Source: Pyropia haitanensis
Lineage: Eukaryota > Rhodophyta > Bangiophyceae > Bangiales > Bangiaceae
Assembly (NCBI GenBank): GCA_008729055.1
Contig: SDUX01000008.1
Coordinates: 3,435,756-3,499,755, forward strand
Length of the DNA: 64,000 nt
Direction of reading: 5' to 3'
A program made the position numbers and the translations under genes. Positions 21,804 through 33,600 of the stretch are shown in pieces. Position 1 is the first letter of the stretch, and each line of letters starts with the position of its first letter. The notes beneath the pieces were generated by a model. It searched no databases. It saw only the letters and a list, made by a program, of their open reading frames with translations, and had not been told where the DNA came from.

Positions 21804-23010
21804 CTACAATCGCCCCACACCCCCACACCACGTCACCAGCTGGTGGTGCCCGACAGCCACTTGCTGCCGGTCTCGAAGGATCCCGACTTTGTGGTCCAGC
21901 GCGCCCATGTCGGGCTCCTCCCAGCCGGTGGCGGCGACTGCCAAGCCCCTTGAAGCCCCCCCCCCCCCCCCCCCCGTTGCACCCCGCGTCGGCGGCACAC
22001 GCGGCGCGGCAGCCGGCGCGTGTGGCCTATGCGGCTTGGCGTACCCGTTGCGCACCACCGCCCCGTCCACGTCGGCGCCGCAGCGGCCGGCGCACGCAAG
22101 CGCGCCGGCCCCATCGACGGTGCGGTTGAGCCCGTCGGCCGGCGCGGGCGTGTCGCCGCCGCCCGCGAGGACGGATGGCGGGCGGCTCGCCGCCGAGGCG
22201 CCGCCGCCGCCTGAGCCAGCACTCCCCGTCGCGGCCGGCGCCGCCGCCAGGGCCGCCCCCACACGTACAAGCTGCAGCCGGAGCACCGCGGCGCACCAAG
22301 CACGGCAGGCGCCACTGGTGCCGGTGCTGACCTGCGTCCCCCCATAGAGGAGCCACCCGTCCAGGCCGTGCTCCCAGAGGAGCCACCACAGGTGGGCAGC
22401 GACGTCAGCGCGGCAGCGTCGGCGTCCCCGCCCGCCAGTAGCAGCACCGTGTCGCGGGCGAGGAAGGGTCCGTCCAGGTCGGACCGCTTCACCGGCGCGC
22501 CCACGCCTCTGGCCTCCCGCCCCCCACGCTCTCCCGCGGTAAGGCCGGGGGGGGTTGGTAGGAGGGGGTGCGGGGGGGGGGGAGTTGGTGGCCGCAAAGC
22601 ACGCCCGCATCCCTTCCACAGGACAAGACTTCCGACGAGCGCGCTGTCGCGGCGGCGGGCGCGCACCACTGCCGCCAGCAGGGGAAGCGGGACATACAGG
22701 GTGACTACTCGGCGGAAACAGGAGGCGAAGATAGGAACTCCGCTTTAACCAACGGGGTCGTGCTCAGTGACGGGGAGGAAGAACGACGGGGGTTGGGGAG
22801 GGGGCTGGAGGCCGCGGCCAGTCGCCGAGGCCGCGGCCACCTCGCCGCTGCCGCCGTCGCCGCCGCCGCCGCCGCTGCCATCATCAGCTGGACACAGACG
22901 GTCGGGCACCCGCCGAGAGCGAGAAGGCTGGACGCCAGCAGCGGCCGCCGCACCAACCAGCACCACGCGACAGGAAGGAGTAGAAAAAAAGGAAGGGGCC
23001 AAACGCCGGC
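21804..23010 (-). CDS. Possible multi-exon coding region, unassigned
   Basis: Minus-strand fragments look coding but change frame. LYVPLPLLAAVVRARRRDS lies near 22640-22700. PFLARDTVLLLAGGDADAAA lies near 22430-22490. WWLLWEHGLDGWLLYGG lies near 22345-22395, and AWCAAVLRLQLVRVGAALAA near 22250-22310. GLNRTVDGAG lies near 22110-22140. The order (LARD..LL, a W-rich stretch, AA-VL-L, GLN) loosely recalls the GPI transamidase subunit GAA1, but the match is too weak to name. A hydrophobic stretch upstream (22890-23000, VAWCWLVRRPLLASSLLAL) might be an earlier exon or intron. Exon limits could not be set, and it may be a decayed gene. Confidence 0.22.
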
Positions 23011-23128
23011 ACGGCGGGGCCGCGGCTGTTCCCGCCGACAGGAAGAGTTGGGAGGACAGAAGGACACCCACCCCCCCCCCAGCCCCGCCCCCACCAGCTT
23101 CCCCGCTGGGGGGTGACGTGCCCCCCGC

Positions 23129-24843
23129 TCAGCCGTCACGACGCTCGACGAGAAAGGAGGAGCCCACCCAGCGGCCGTCGGCCGCGTACCGGCGGACCAC
23201 CCGCTGGCGGGTGGCGGCGCCCGTCTGCCAGCCAAGCTCCACCCCAAACGCCGCGCCCGCGGGCCGAACGCCCGGAAGCAGCGCCGTCACGCCGCCGCCG
23301 AGGAAGACCAGGTGCGTGGGCGAGCCCGCCTCCCCGCCGCCCGCCACCACCACCTGCCGCCCGCCGGGCGCCACCGTGCCGGTGCGCGTGCCGCCGCCGC
23401 CGCCGCCGCCGCCGCCGCCCCCCCCATCATCCCCCGTCGTGGTCATTGTCAGCGTTGTGCCCGCCAGGTCCACCGTGTGAACGTACTCGGACGGGGGAGA
23501 GGTGACGCCCGCGGGCGACACCGTCACGGCGGTCCCCCGCCACACCCCCACCAGCCCCGCGGGGGTGGCCTCGGTGGTGCCCAGCGTGGCGGCGGCGGGA
23601 AAGTCGGTCGCGACCGCGTCCATCGGCACTTCCGTCGGGTGGGGGAGGCCCGGCACCAGCGCAGACGGGCGCTCGCGGAACAGCGACAGGCCGCGGAGGT
23701 GGCCCTCAGCGGTGTAGACGGTGACGAGGCGGGCGCGGCCGACAATACGGGCGGCCGCCCCGTCGGCCGCGGCGGTGGCGGGGGGGGGCGCCGGCGGCGC
23801 GCCGTCGGCGCACGCATTGATGTTTTGCTCGACGTAGAGGGCGGCGGCGGGGGACGCCCACGCCTGGCCGGAACAGAGGCACCCGCCGGGGCTGTAGACC
23901 ATGCCGCTCAGCGCGAGGTTCACGCCTTGAAAGTACATTTGCTTGGCGTCGCTCTGGCGGGCGGTTCGTCTGGGGGGCAAAGGGGGAGGGGGGGGAGGCA
24001 GAAGGGGAGGAGGGGGCGACAGACGCAGCGGGTGGGAGAACGACAGCATGAGTAGTGAACGGGCAAACACGAGGGGGGCGAGGGGAGGGGTCGGGGCGGT
24101 GACAGGCATGCGACGGACGGTGGCGGCGAGCGTCGGGGGCCAGGCGAGACGCAGCAACACGATCACACGGCGGCAACCCCCGTGGCCCATCCGGCGGTCA
24201 AATTCAGGTCGCCATGGCGCGGCGCCCCCCCCCCGCCAGTGACGGCGAGCGCCCCCCCCTGGCGGTGCCCACGGCCCCGGCGGCGGTCCGTACCTCAGCA
24301 TCATGTCCAGGCGGTAGGGCACCCCCCCCGCTGCCGCCCGCGCCGCGTCATCCTTGCTGTCCGTGTAGATAAAGAGGACCGTCGGGGTGCGCTCGACAAA
24401 CGTCCCGTCAGGCTCGTAGCGGGCAAGGGAGCCCTCCCAGGCGCCCTGCGCAGCCGCCGCCCCGCAGCCGCCGCCCGCCGGCACAGCCGCAGCCAGACGG
24501 TCGCGCGCACGCCCGGCGACCACCACCCGTCACGTCCACGAGGGCCCGCCGAGAACGACAGAGCCAGGGCGGGAGGGGAGGGACGGACACACAAAGAGAA
24601 AATGCAGATGAAAAGTACGGGGCAGCAGAGTCGGAAGGGAGAGGGTGTCAGGCTCCCCGGTCAGGCACCAGCCGACGTCCACTGCACAGGCGCTCCCTGG
24701 CTCCTCGGAAGACGCTGCCCATCGGCACAAGCCACCCGCGCGGCCACACCGGCCATGCCACCCCAAACCCCCCTCCCTCCACCAGCACAACGCACCATGT
24801 TCCGATTGAACGCTGCCCACTGGGAAGCCACCGAGTCGGTCAT
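23129..24843 (-). CDS. DUF3598 (lipocalin-like, cyanobacterial/plastid type) protein, three exons
   Basis: Exon 1 is 24796-24843, exon 2 is 24294-24445 and exon 3 is 23129-23969, totalling 346 residues in frame. The splice joins rebuild the family signature. Exon 1 ends SQWAAFNRNM and exon 2 begins GAWEGSLARYEPDGTF, matching the SQW...NLG.W.GSF start of DUF3598. Exon 3 has MYFQGVNLALSG, RLVTVYTAEGHLRGLSLFRER (family: R..LV.ly...G.L..lt.iRE) and a C-terminal lipocalin-like barrel half. Donors are GTGCGT and GTACGG; acceptors are GCGCAG and CCCCAG. The family is known mostly from cyanobacteria and photosynthetic eukaryotes, and its function is undefined. No transit peptide is visible before MTDSV, so another 5' exon may exist. 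A CCG run interrupts the C-terminal domain. Confidence 0.75.
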
Positions 24844-25757
24844 GGTGCGCGGCTGGAAGGAACACGGTACCACTCAGAAAGCTGCCCTGCCCGCGGCGCG
24901 GCGACCACACACGGGCACGCCGTTGCGGCGGCGGTGGCGGCGGCAGCAGCAGCAACGGCAATGACGGGGGCAACACCGCAAGGCGGGAGGGTTGCTAGTA
25001 GAGGCGCGGAGGGGATGACCTCTGCGTCGTCCCGTGAGGCGATCCCGTCCCGCGCCACATCCACGGGTGTATTGCCACCAGCGTCCCCTGCCATATCTCC
25101 CGGTTCGTCATCCCGGGCTGCATTCCAATATGTCATACTTCAACAGTAGTTACATGGTTGCTGAGCGAAACATGCACAACTCTTGCAAGAACGGAACCCA
25201 TTCGGCATAAAAGTCGTTCTTTTCAATCCTTGCCACGTAGCGCGGCCGACGAAGCAAATGCGTCACGCGACAACCGCTGCACGTTGCGGCAGCCGGCGCG
25301 GGGGCGAACGGGACCCCTCGCACCAAGCGGCGTGGCGGTCAAGGTGCGCTGGAAACACGGCGCAACAGCGGCGTCCGCAAACAAACGCGGGGAGACGCCG
25401 CGGGCGCTGGCGGTGGTGCGGCTCCCAAACGCAGACAGGCGGGGCGGGCGGACAGGAGGGCGGGGCAGGCGGCGGTGGCGGTCGTTTGGAGGGGACCTCT
25501 GCGGCGGTCGCTCAGCGGCCGGCGGCAGTACCACCCACCCACCTCCCTCTCGCCATGACTGCCATCGGTGGTGGGCTCAGGAAGCACCGCCACTCACGCT
25601 GCTGCCATCTCCCCAACCCAGTCCCCGCCTGCGCCAAGCGAAACAAACCCTCCTTCCCGCTCCTGGCCCCGCTACCCGCCGTTTTCCCCACCCATCCGGC
25701 TCATCCTCGTCCCACCTCGCCTCACCGCTCCCTGCTCAAGCCACCACGCGCGCTCCC
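24844..25757. other. 5' flank of DUF3598 and 3' flank of EF-hand gene
   Basis: No gene supported. A minus-strand frame (24840-25136) ends at TGA overlapping the DUF3598 start codon. It could be 5' leader or a missing targeting exon, but shows no domain. Confidence 0.35.
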
Positions 25758-28262
25758 TCATCCTGCTCCTCTGCCCGCCGCCCCCTGCTGCCGCCGACGC
25801 ACCGCCAGCGTCAGTGGCCACGCAACGACCGAGTAGAAACAAAAGCCCGTGAAGAGGGACACGTACTCGAGGACGTCCGTGCCGAATTCCATCGTCGACA
25901 TGGTCGGCGTCGCGGTCAGCTGCTCCGCCCACGCCGACGCGTAGCCGACCGACAGCGGGTGGCCGACGGTGCCCGCCGACGCGCCGCCGAGCGGCGTCGC
26001 CACCACCCGCGCGGGATACGCGGCGCGCGCAATGCCGGGGGGGCCCTCCCGGCGGGTAAAGAGGACGCGGCTGTGGGTGCCCGCGTCGAGAACGGCCACG
26101 CGGTGGGCGGGTACCAGCGGGGGGAGGCTGCCGTCGCCACCGCCACCGCCGCCATCGCCACTGCCGCCGTCGCTACCTGCGGGAGATCCGCTTGCCACCG
26201 CGACGTGGGGGCGCGCAAACAGCTCCACCCCCGCCTGCGACCACCGGGGGGCGCCCTCCGTCGCGGCGGCGGGCGGCTCATAGTACGGTCCGTCCCCTGT
26301 GCGGCGCCACGTCCACCCACTGGAGGCGTCGGCAGTCCCGTTGGCGCCCGCCTCGCCCCCTTCAGCCGCAGAAGCCACCAGCGTGTACCGCACGTCGGCC
26401 GGGGCGGCCGGGTAAAAGTACCCGGCAAAAAAATAGGTGTTGCAGAGGACGGCGGTGGTGGAGGCGGCGGCGGCGGCGCCCGCAGACCGCGGCAGCGTCA
26501 GCACGTCGCGCAACGGGGGAGCGTCGGCGGGAATGGAGAGGGTGCCGCGGGCAACCAGCGCCGCCCCGTGGCGGGCCACCTCCGCCACCATCACCGCCCG
26601 CGCCACCGACGGGCGCGCGTCGACGAGGCCTCGGCAGACGCCCCACAAGCGGGAGGTGGTGACCTCGATCGACACCAACGACGCCGCGGCACCGCGTGCG
26701 TCCGGGGAGGTGGGGGAGCTCACCAACAGCGGCAGCGACGCGCCGAGCGTGAGGCACGCAAAGCAGGGGCCCCCGTCGGTGGCAGCCGTGGTGGGGGCGT
26801 CGGCCGTGGCGGGCGGGGTGGTGAGCGGGGTGGCCGCGCCCACGGCACCGCCTGGCCCGCCCTCGAGCCGCCCGCTGGGCAGCGTGTCCAGGACGTCCCC
26901 CGCCGACTGAGCGGCAGCGGCGGTGGCGAGGAGCGCCGGCGACAGGCGCGACAGCCGCTCCGCACAGTGGCCGCCGCCGGTAGCCGCCTCGGGAACCGTC
27001 GAAGCAGCGACAGCGGCGGCGCCCCTGTTCCCCTCCTCCCCCCCTCCCCCACGGGTGGCCACGGAAAAAAGGGGCAGCCCCGGATAGTCGGCGGTGGGAA
27101 ACGTGGCAAACGCTGGGAGGTCCGCCACCCCCGAGCACGCGGTGAGCGCCGGCAGCGGCCGGTCTCCCCCCTCGTGCGTGTACCCGAGCAGCACCGCCGG
27201 CGCCGCCTGCGACCGCACGTAGTCCCGGGTGAGCAGGCCAAGCGCAATGGCCATCCCGACGAGCGCGCCCGCCGCGGCGGTGCCACGGAAGCACGTCCGC
27301 CGCTCCTCCTCCGTGACGCGGCCGTCCCGGTTTATGTCGCCCGTCAGGAGCGCCCGCAGGCGACTGACACGGGCGGTGGGGAAGGCGGGCGCCGCCGCCG
27401 GCGCACCGCCGCCCGCAGAGGACAGGCGGCCAAAGCCACCCGGGCCCGCCCCGACACCGCCGCCACCTTCGCCGCCGTCGCCGCGGCGGCCGCCGGCGCG
27501 GACCTCAGCCAAGGGGATGTACAACGGGTCCAAGTCCATGAGGACCGTCTCGACACGCTGGGAGAGGTCGACAAAGTCCCCCGAGCAGGGCGGCACGTTC
27601 CCACTGCCGTCACCGTCAGCGCCGCTGCTGCCATCGGCTGTGGCAGCGTCAAACGGGCGGTCGGGTTCCGCAGACCAGGCGACCATGGACAGCCGGTGGT
27701 CGGCCCGACAGCTGGGGAGGGGCTCCGCCTCTTGCCCCCCCTTTGCACCGCCCCCCGCCCCTTTGGCGGCACCCGCGTCGCCGGCCACGTCGGTATCCGT
27801 GACGGGGCGCTGGTGGTACGCCACGCAGCGCCCAAACTCCGCCACAAACCCGTCTATGCGGGCAGCCAGGGGGGTTGCCGCGGCGGGCGGGGCGGGGTCA
27901 TCCCCCCCCTCCCCCCCCTCCCCCAGCGTGCCGCCACCGCCGCCGTCGCCGCCGCCACCGCCGTCGCCGTCATCGCCGCCGCCCCTGCCGCCGCCGCCGG
28001 CGTCCGCACCCCGGTCGGCGGCGAGGCGGCGGAGCGCGGCGAGGAGGTCCCCCACCTCCCGCGCCGCGGCAGCGTTGGTCACCTCGCTCCGGTACGCGTC
28101 GGTGACGGCGCGGAGGTGGCGGCGGAGGGCGGCGTGGACGGCCGCGTCGGGCGCCGGGACCTCCTCACCCCGGGGGGAGGGGCGGCCGGGCGTTTGGCCC
28201 GACAGCCGGCCGCGCGCCATCGACGCGATCGACATCCGGCTCGGCCGCATACTCGGCCGCAT
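25758..28262 (-). CDS. EF-hand protein with two predicted membrane segments, novel
   Basis: An 834-residue protein from ATG 28260-28262. I do not recognise the family. One canonical EF-hand loop, DINRDGRVTEEE, lies at residues 309-320, with Asp/Asn/Asp at positions 1/3/5, Gly at 6 and Glu at 12. A hydrophobic segment follows directly (GALVGMAIALGLL, about 331-345). A second strong membrane segment (YVSLFTGFCFYSVVAWPLTL) lies 15-30 residues from the basic C-terminus. The roughly 450 residues between them would sit on one side of a membrane and contain Cys and Tyr/Phe-rich stretches such as CNTYFFAGYFYPA. Gly/Asp-rich linkers surround the EF-hand. Ca2+-dependent regulation at a membrane is an inference. 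The gene is intronless and its residue use is clearly not shadow-like, so coding status is firm. Confidence 0.72.
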   Translation of the reverse strand: MRPSMRPSRMSIASMARGRLSGQTPGRPSPRGEEVPAPDAAVHAALRRHLRAVTDAYRSEVTNAAAAREVGDLLAALRRLAADRGADAGGGGRGGGDDGDGGGGGDGGGGGTLGEGGEGGDDPAPPAAATPLAARIDGFVAEFGRCVAYHQRPVTDTDVAGDAGAAKGAGGGAKGGQEAEPLPSCRADHRLSMVAWSAEPDRPFDAATADGSSGADGDGSGNVPPCSGDFVDLSQRVETVLMDLDPLYIPLAEVRAGGRRGDGGEGGGGVGAGPGGFGRLSSAGGGAPAAAPAFPTARVSRLRALLTGDINRDGRVTEEERRTCFRGTAAAGALVGMAIALGLLTRDYVRSQAAPAVLLGYTHEGGDRPLPALTACSGVADLPAFATFPTADYPGLPLFSVATRGGGGEEGNRGAAAVAASTVPEAATGGGHCAERLSRLSPALLATAAAAQSAGDVLDTLPSGRLEGGPGGAVGAATPLTTPPATADAPTTAATDGGPCFACLTLGASLPLLVSSPTSPDARGAAASLVSIEVTTSRLWGVCRGLVDARPSVARAVMVAEVARHGAALVARGTLSIPADAPPLRDVLTLPRSAGAAAAASTTAVLCNTYFFAGYFYPAAPADVRYTLVASAAEGGEAGANGTADASSGWTWRRTGDGPYYEPPAAATEGAPRWSQAGVELFARPHVAVASGSPAGSDGGSGDGGGGGGDGSLPPLVPAHRVAVLDAGTHSRVLFTRREGPPGIARAAYPARVVATPLGGASAGTVGHPLSVGYASAWAEQLTATPTMSTMEFGTDVLEYVSLFTGFCFYSVVAWPLTLAVRRRQQGAAGRGAG

Positions 28263-28745
28263 GGTCGCGACGGGCGGGTGCGCGCGGCACCGCCGCCGGC
28301 CCTACTCCCAAAACGCAGGGGGAAGGGGGGCCGGACAGCAGCAGACGCCAATGGTGGGCTCCCCGCGGGGGGGGGGTGGTGGTGGCGGCGACTGGCCGTC
28401 GGCGCCGGCCGTCGCGGGGCGCGGGCGTGCGCGCACAGTGCATCAGCAACGGGCGGAGGCCAAGGGCCTGGGGGGGGGGGGGCGCGGCTGCCGCCACCGC
28501 CGTCACCGCCAAAGTGGCCACCAACACACCCTCGCCGCCGTGGCCGCCAAACACCGCCGCCGCTGCGGGGAGGGAGCCGCCGGCCAGCCACTGCGCGCAG
28601 CGGCGGGGCGGCGGAGCCGTCGGCCGCCCCCGCACGCATCCCACCAAGTGGGGATTGCCGGCGCGGCACGCCGCGCGTGCGAGCCCGGCGGCAGCGGCGG
28701 TGCCGGGCGCACCACCGCAGCAGCAGCGGCGGCGGCGGCGGTAGA

Positions 28746-28787
<42 letters not shown>

Positions 28788-29651
28788 CCCACCGCCATCG
28801 TGGCGGCGGCGGCGGCCGCCACGGCACCCGCCGCTGCCGCCGGCGGTGCGGCCGCGTGCCCGGCCGCCACGGCACCTGCCGCCGCCGCCGGCGGTGCGGC
28901 CGCGTGCACGGCCGCCGTGGCAGCCGCGGCCGCCACGGCACCCGCCGGCCGCGGCGATGCGCGCCGGCGCGCACCCCGGGCCGTCGCCGACGCCAGTAGG
29001 GGGGCAGGCGCGCGGGAGGGCACGCGGGTGAGCGCGGGCGCGCACCGACTCGTCTGTGGACACAGCGGGCGCCGCTACAGTGGCCGTGGAAGAAAAGAGG
29101 GGGCGAAGAGGGGGCGGGGAGGGGGTGGGGGGGGGGGGGCGAGGCGAGCCACCAGGCTGCCGCTCATCAAGGCGCCCCTCGGGCAGGGGGAGGCGGCGAG
29201 CGAGAGGCGGCGGGGGCGGGGACGGCAGAGGGGATGAAGGCAGGGCGCCGCCAGCGGCTCGCTGCTCGAGCGCCAGGATCCGACACTGGTGAACACGTCA
29301 TGTACTGCGGCATCCCAGTGGCCGTCCCGTCGTACCTACAGAACATGCATTGGAGTTTTGAAATTCATCGTCGAGTGTCGGCCAATCCAGGCCAGCTCTC
29401 CGTGTTGTTGGACGGATTGCATCCACTCAGCGATCGGCATTGATTGATTGTGCCCGCTTCTCAAGCCAATGGACATCAAATGTGTACATGAAAAGCACCA
29501 ATGGTAGTCCAAAGATTGTTGCTCCCCGTGGTGGACAACTGCTTCGTGCCTGTGGAGCCTGTTGCAACGCAGCCCACCCTTTCGCCACAAAGCCCCGTGC
29601 AGACTCCTTCACACTTGCCTCTATTGTGTACATTGCTTCACGTGGCGACGC
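28263..29651. other. GC-rich low-complexity then lower-GC boundary region
   Basis: From 28263 to about 29230 it is CCG/GGC-rich with Ala/Arg/Gly translations on both strands. At about 29230 composition changes sharply to near-balanced. No gene recognised. Confidence 0.5.
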
Positions 29652-30267
29652 ATGATGGACTATCGCACAGCTCCTAAGGACGGCGCTGGCACACGAGAGC
29701 TTCTAGCACGTTGGGGCGTCGCGGTTGAAACGACACGTCGGCGAGGGTTGCAGCTTGAGAAGATCTACGGCGGGAGTCAGAGAGACTGAGGACTTTGACG
29801 GCGCTGGAGGCTCAGCGCTCCCGGCCACGCGCCCCAGCATTGGATCGGGTCGCAAGGCGAATGGCACGAGGCTGGAGTTCAACTCACTGCCTGGGGTCAG
29901 GGCTGCTTGTCACCATTGTAACAAGCTGGTGAAGGACAAGCAGCTGAACGGCACTTTGCTGACGAGGCATCTCTACAACTGCGCCAAGTGTTCGCTCACG
30001 GTGTGGCAGGTCGGGGGGGGATCAAGTGTTACTGTGCAGAAGAAAAGGCCACGTCGTATTGACTCGAAGATGGCAGTGGACGGGGATGCGTTGATGCCTC
30101 CGACGGCGTCGCGGGCGTGTGGAGAGCCCACCGGAACAACTACGATCCACGTTCAAGTTGTCCATGGTTTTCAGTACAAGTGGTCACACAAGTGCATGGT
30201 CCATGAACGGTCAGTCGCTGCGACCCTTTCAATAACGTGTTCATTGAATGATACGTTAATAAAATAA
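29652..30267 (+). pseudogene. BED-type zinc-finger fragment, hAT-transposase-like
   Basis: An open frame (29725-30267) carries C-H-H-C-NKLVKDKQLNGT followed by LLTRHLYNCAKC, i.e. a C-x2-C...H-x4-C pattern with the L-x-x-HL spacing of BED fingers that start many hAT transposases. The preceding RLEFNSLPGVRAAC fits the usual lead-in. There is no ATG upstream of the finger in this frame. An ATG at 29652 opens a neighbouring frame (DYRTAPKDGAGTRELLARWG) that ends at 29787, so a splice or frameshift would be needed. No catalytic domain follows. I take it as a transposon remnant or a domesticated finger, not an intact gene. Confidence 0.4.
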
Positions 30268-30645
30268 AACAGCTAACCGAATCTCCTAACAACCCTTCGT
30301 TTGACCGTAGTGTGCCGCTGTCCCTTGATCTGGTGTTAGGAACTTATGTGCATTTGTACACAATTATTGGACTCGGTACGAAACCAGGTGTCGGACGGCG
30401 TCGGCGCCACAGTCGCGCTTGCCCTCAACCGCGCCCTCGCAAACCCCCCCCACCACCGGCGACGCCCGGTGTCGAGTGTGTCTGGCCGGGTTGCCGCCCC
30501 CCGTCCCCCCCGGTACGCCGGACCCCGCCCCCCACCACGCCATCCGCTGCAGTACACGACATCCCTCGCACGGTAGCTGTACACCGGCACGGTAAGCCGC
30601 CATCGTCGCGCCCCCCCACCGACCCCTCCGCGACCCCCCCCGACC
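30268..30645. promoter_or_regulatory. 5' flank of GIP1-like gene A
   Basis: 378 bp ending in a C-rich leader just before ATG 30646 (CGACCATGT). The first part (30240-30380) is AT-richer. No TATA box or other element is confidently seen. Confidence 0.3.
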
Positions 30646-33600
30646 ATGTTGTCCCTCAATGGTGGCACCGGCAGTGGCGCCGATGCGGGAGCCCGGAGCA
30701 CGCCGCGAAAAAGCAAGGCGGTCATGGCCAAGGTGGACCGTGTGACGGAGGTTTGTAACGTCACCTCGGAGGAGGCGCACCGCGTGCTCGCGGACTGCGA
30801 GATGGACGTGCAGCGTGCGATTGAGCGCTTTGTCAGCGGTACGTGTCGCGCTCCTGGTCGGATGTTTGGTATCGTTGGGGGTGTGCTTTATGTGGTATGG
30901 GGCTGATGGAGTCCACCTGGGTCAGTGTGCGTGTCCGCTTGTTCTTTGTGTGATGCTTTGGGCCGCTTTCGTTTTTGCGCCTCGTCGTGGAGAGCTGACA
31001 TCCGCGTTGCTGTTTGGGGATGCTTTGACGTTGCTATTTTACATGATTGGCTGCCCGCGGCACATACGTTCTCTGTTTTCCCTTCCCTTCCCCCCCTCTC
31101 GATTTGTTCAGGTGAGGAGGACTGGAGTGAAGTGGCTGCCAAGAAAAAGAAGCCGGCTCGACCGCCGCCCACCCGCGCTGCAGGAGGTCGCTCGCACTCG
31201 AGGGCGCATGATGGCGGCCAACGGCCTCCAAAGTCCAGCTCTCGCGGCGGCTCCCGACAGGCTTCTGGTGGGGGCGGCGGTGGCGGCGGCAGCGGTGGGG
31301 GTGGCGGTGGCGGCGGCGGCGGCGGTGGCTCATCGGCATCGGGTGGTGGCCGCGGCGGCGGCGGCGGTGGCGGGTCTGGGGCAGGCGGCCGCAGCGGCCC
31401 GCCGGCCCCCAAGCCTCTTCCCCCCTACCTGGGCCCTGTAGACGATGGGCATGCCGGCCCCAAGCCGCTGATCCCCACCGCCGGCAAACCTGCTGCGGGT
31501 GCCCCGCCTGGCGTGGCGGGTGGTGGCAGTTGGGCACCACCTCTTCCGGGCGCTACCGGCCCGCACTTGGGAGGCGGTGGCGGCGGCGTGTCGGCGCACC
31601 ACCTCCCCCCCTCTTCGTCTGGTCCTCCCCCCACGATCAACTATGCTTCTGTGGCCGCTTCGGGCTTGTCGTATGCCAAAGCGGCAACGCCGCCGGAGCG
31701 CCTTGTGCCGCCTCGGTCAGCCGCCGCTGCGACTGCTCCCCAAGCGTCCAAGCTCCAGCGCCCTCCCCCACCAAAGGGCGTTGCCCCGCCTGTGCCACTC
31801 GCACCCGTTGGCAGCGGTGCACCACCGCCGCCGATCAGGGTGGCGGCCCCATCCGAGGCGGCGGGCGCGCGGCAGGGGTCGGCCGGCGTGGTCGGTGCGC
31901 CGCCGTCGGCAACGGCAGCGGTGGTCCCACCCCCTCGCGCAGCCCCTCTGGGCGCGGCGGTCGGTGGAGGGAGCGAGGCGCCGCGTCGTTCTGAGAGTGA
32001 CATGTACCAGCAATCGTCTGAGCTGGCGGTTGCGTCGGCTACCACGGCGCTAGCTGGTGCCTGGGCGGTGCCTCCCGCGCCTGTGGGCGCGTCCGCTCTG
32101 CCGGCAGCGACTGAGTCCAGCGTCATCGGCACGTCTGTGTGGGGGGCACCGCCTCGGATGCCGGCGCCGGTGGCGCCCCCAGTTGCGCCGGTCGCGCCAC
32201 CACCTGCTGTTGTCTCGCCCGTTGCGCCACCGCCGCCCGTCGTCGCGGCAACCGTGGACGTGACGCCCGTTTCTGCGCCTGCATCGGCTCCCATTTCGGC
32301 GCCCATGCCGGCGCCTACCTCTGCGGCTCCGGTGGCGCTCGACCGGTCGGCCGCGGCAGTGGGCCCACCGCCCGTTTCGTCTGTACCGTCCATGCCATCC
32401 GTGTCGTCCGTGCCGTCCGTGTCCACTGTACCAGTAGGCAGTGTAGGCCTTGCTGCTACTGGTTCCGGCGCCAGTGGAGTAGGGGTGGACTCGGTGGGCC
32501 TTCAGTTTGGTTCGTTCAACCTGGGCGGCCTTGGCAGCGGTGGGGTGGATTGGTCAGCGGGCAGCTTTGCGTTTGACTCGTCTGCGACGGGCGGCACAGG
32601 CACGGATCTGGGGGGTGCAGCCGCCGCGGTTGCGCCCCCACGCTTTGACCCGTATGCCTCGTTTGCCGGGGGCGGCAGTGCGGGCACGACGCCGGGTGGC
32701 CCTGTGGGGAGTGTAGATACTGGCGCAGCTGGCGTTGTCGGTAGCGGCAAGCCGGCTATTGGCAGTGGCGTGGGCGGTGGTGTCGGCGGCGGGGTGGCGA
32801 TTGGTGGGGGCGTAGGTGCCGGCGGCGGCGCGTCGGATGCCCTCGACCAGCAGCAGCAGGCGCCCTCTCAGCAGCAGCAGCCACCTGTGGCTGCTAACAT
32901 GGGCGACCTGCGGGGTGCTCCCGCCGGTGGCGTAGGTGATGGTCGTGGAGACGGCCGTGGGGACGGCCGAAGTGGTGGCGACGGGTTTGGGCAGGATGCG
33001 GCGGCGGCCGCTTCAGCGGCGGCAGCAGCTGGCCAGTATGGCCTCTTCCCAGGCATGGGCTTCTCGTACGGGCAGCCGCTGCCGCCGTACGGTTATGGCA
33101 ACCCCTACATGCAGCAGCCACCGCAGGGACAGGGTGGCTACGGCTATGGTATGGCATTTGGAGGTGGTGGCGGGGGTGGCGGAGCAGGCGCGGGTGGTGG
33201 CGCCGGTGCGGGAGGGGTGGAGACGGGTGCCGGCGGCGGCGGTCGCAGCGGCTATGGCGACACCAGCATGGGTAGCGGTGGTGGCAGCGGAGCGGGCGGC
33301 GGTGGTGGCGCCAGCGGCAGCTATGACCCGTCGGGTGGTGCCGGTGTGAGCGCTATGGGTGGCAGCGGGATGGGCAGCTATGGCGGTCTCTACGGGTATG
33401 GCGGAGGCTACGGCGCGCCCAGCGGTGGCGGGCAGGATCCCAAGTACGGGGAGCCGCCATCGGGCCAGGGCGGTATTGCCGGTTATGGTGGCCAAGGACT
33501 TCCTGATGGTGTGACGCAAGGCAGTGGTGTCCAGGGCGGACCGGGCATGTATGGTGGGGCCGAGGCTTGGGGCGCGAACGGTGGTATGGGTGGCCTTCCT

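Noticed and set aside
25158..29237. 1359-codon plus-strand open frame
   Set aside because: Lies antisense to the EF-hand gene and continues through triplet repeats; open only because GC-rich DNA lacks stops.
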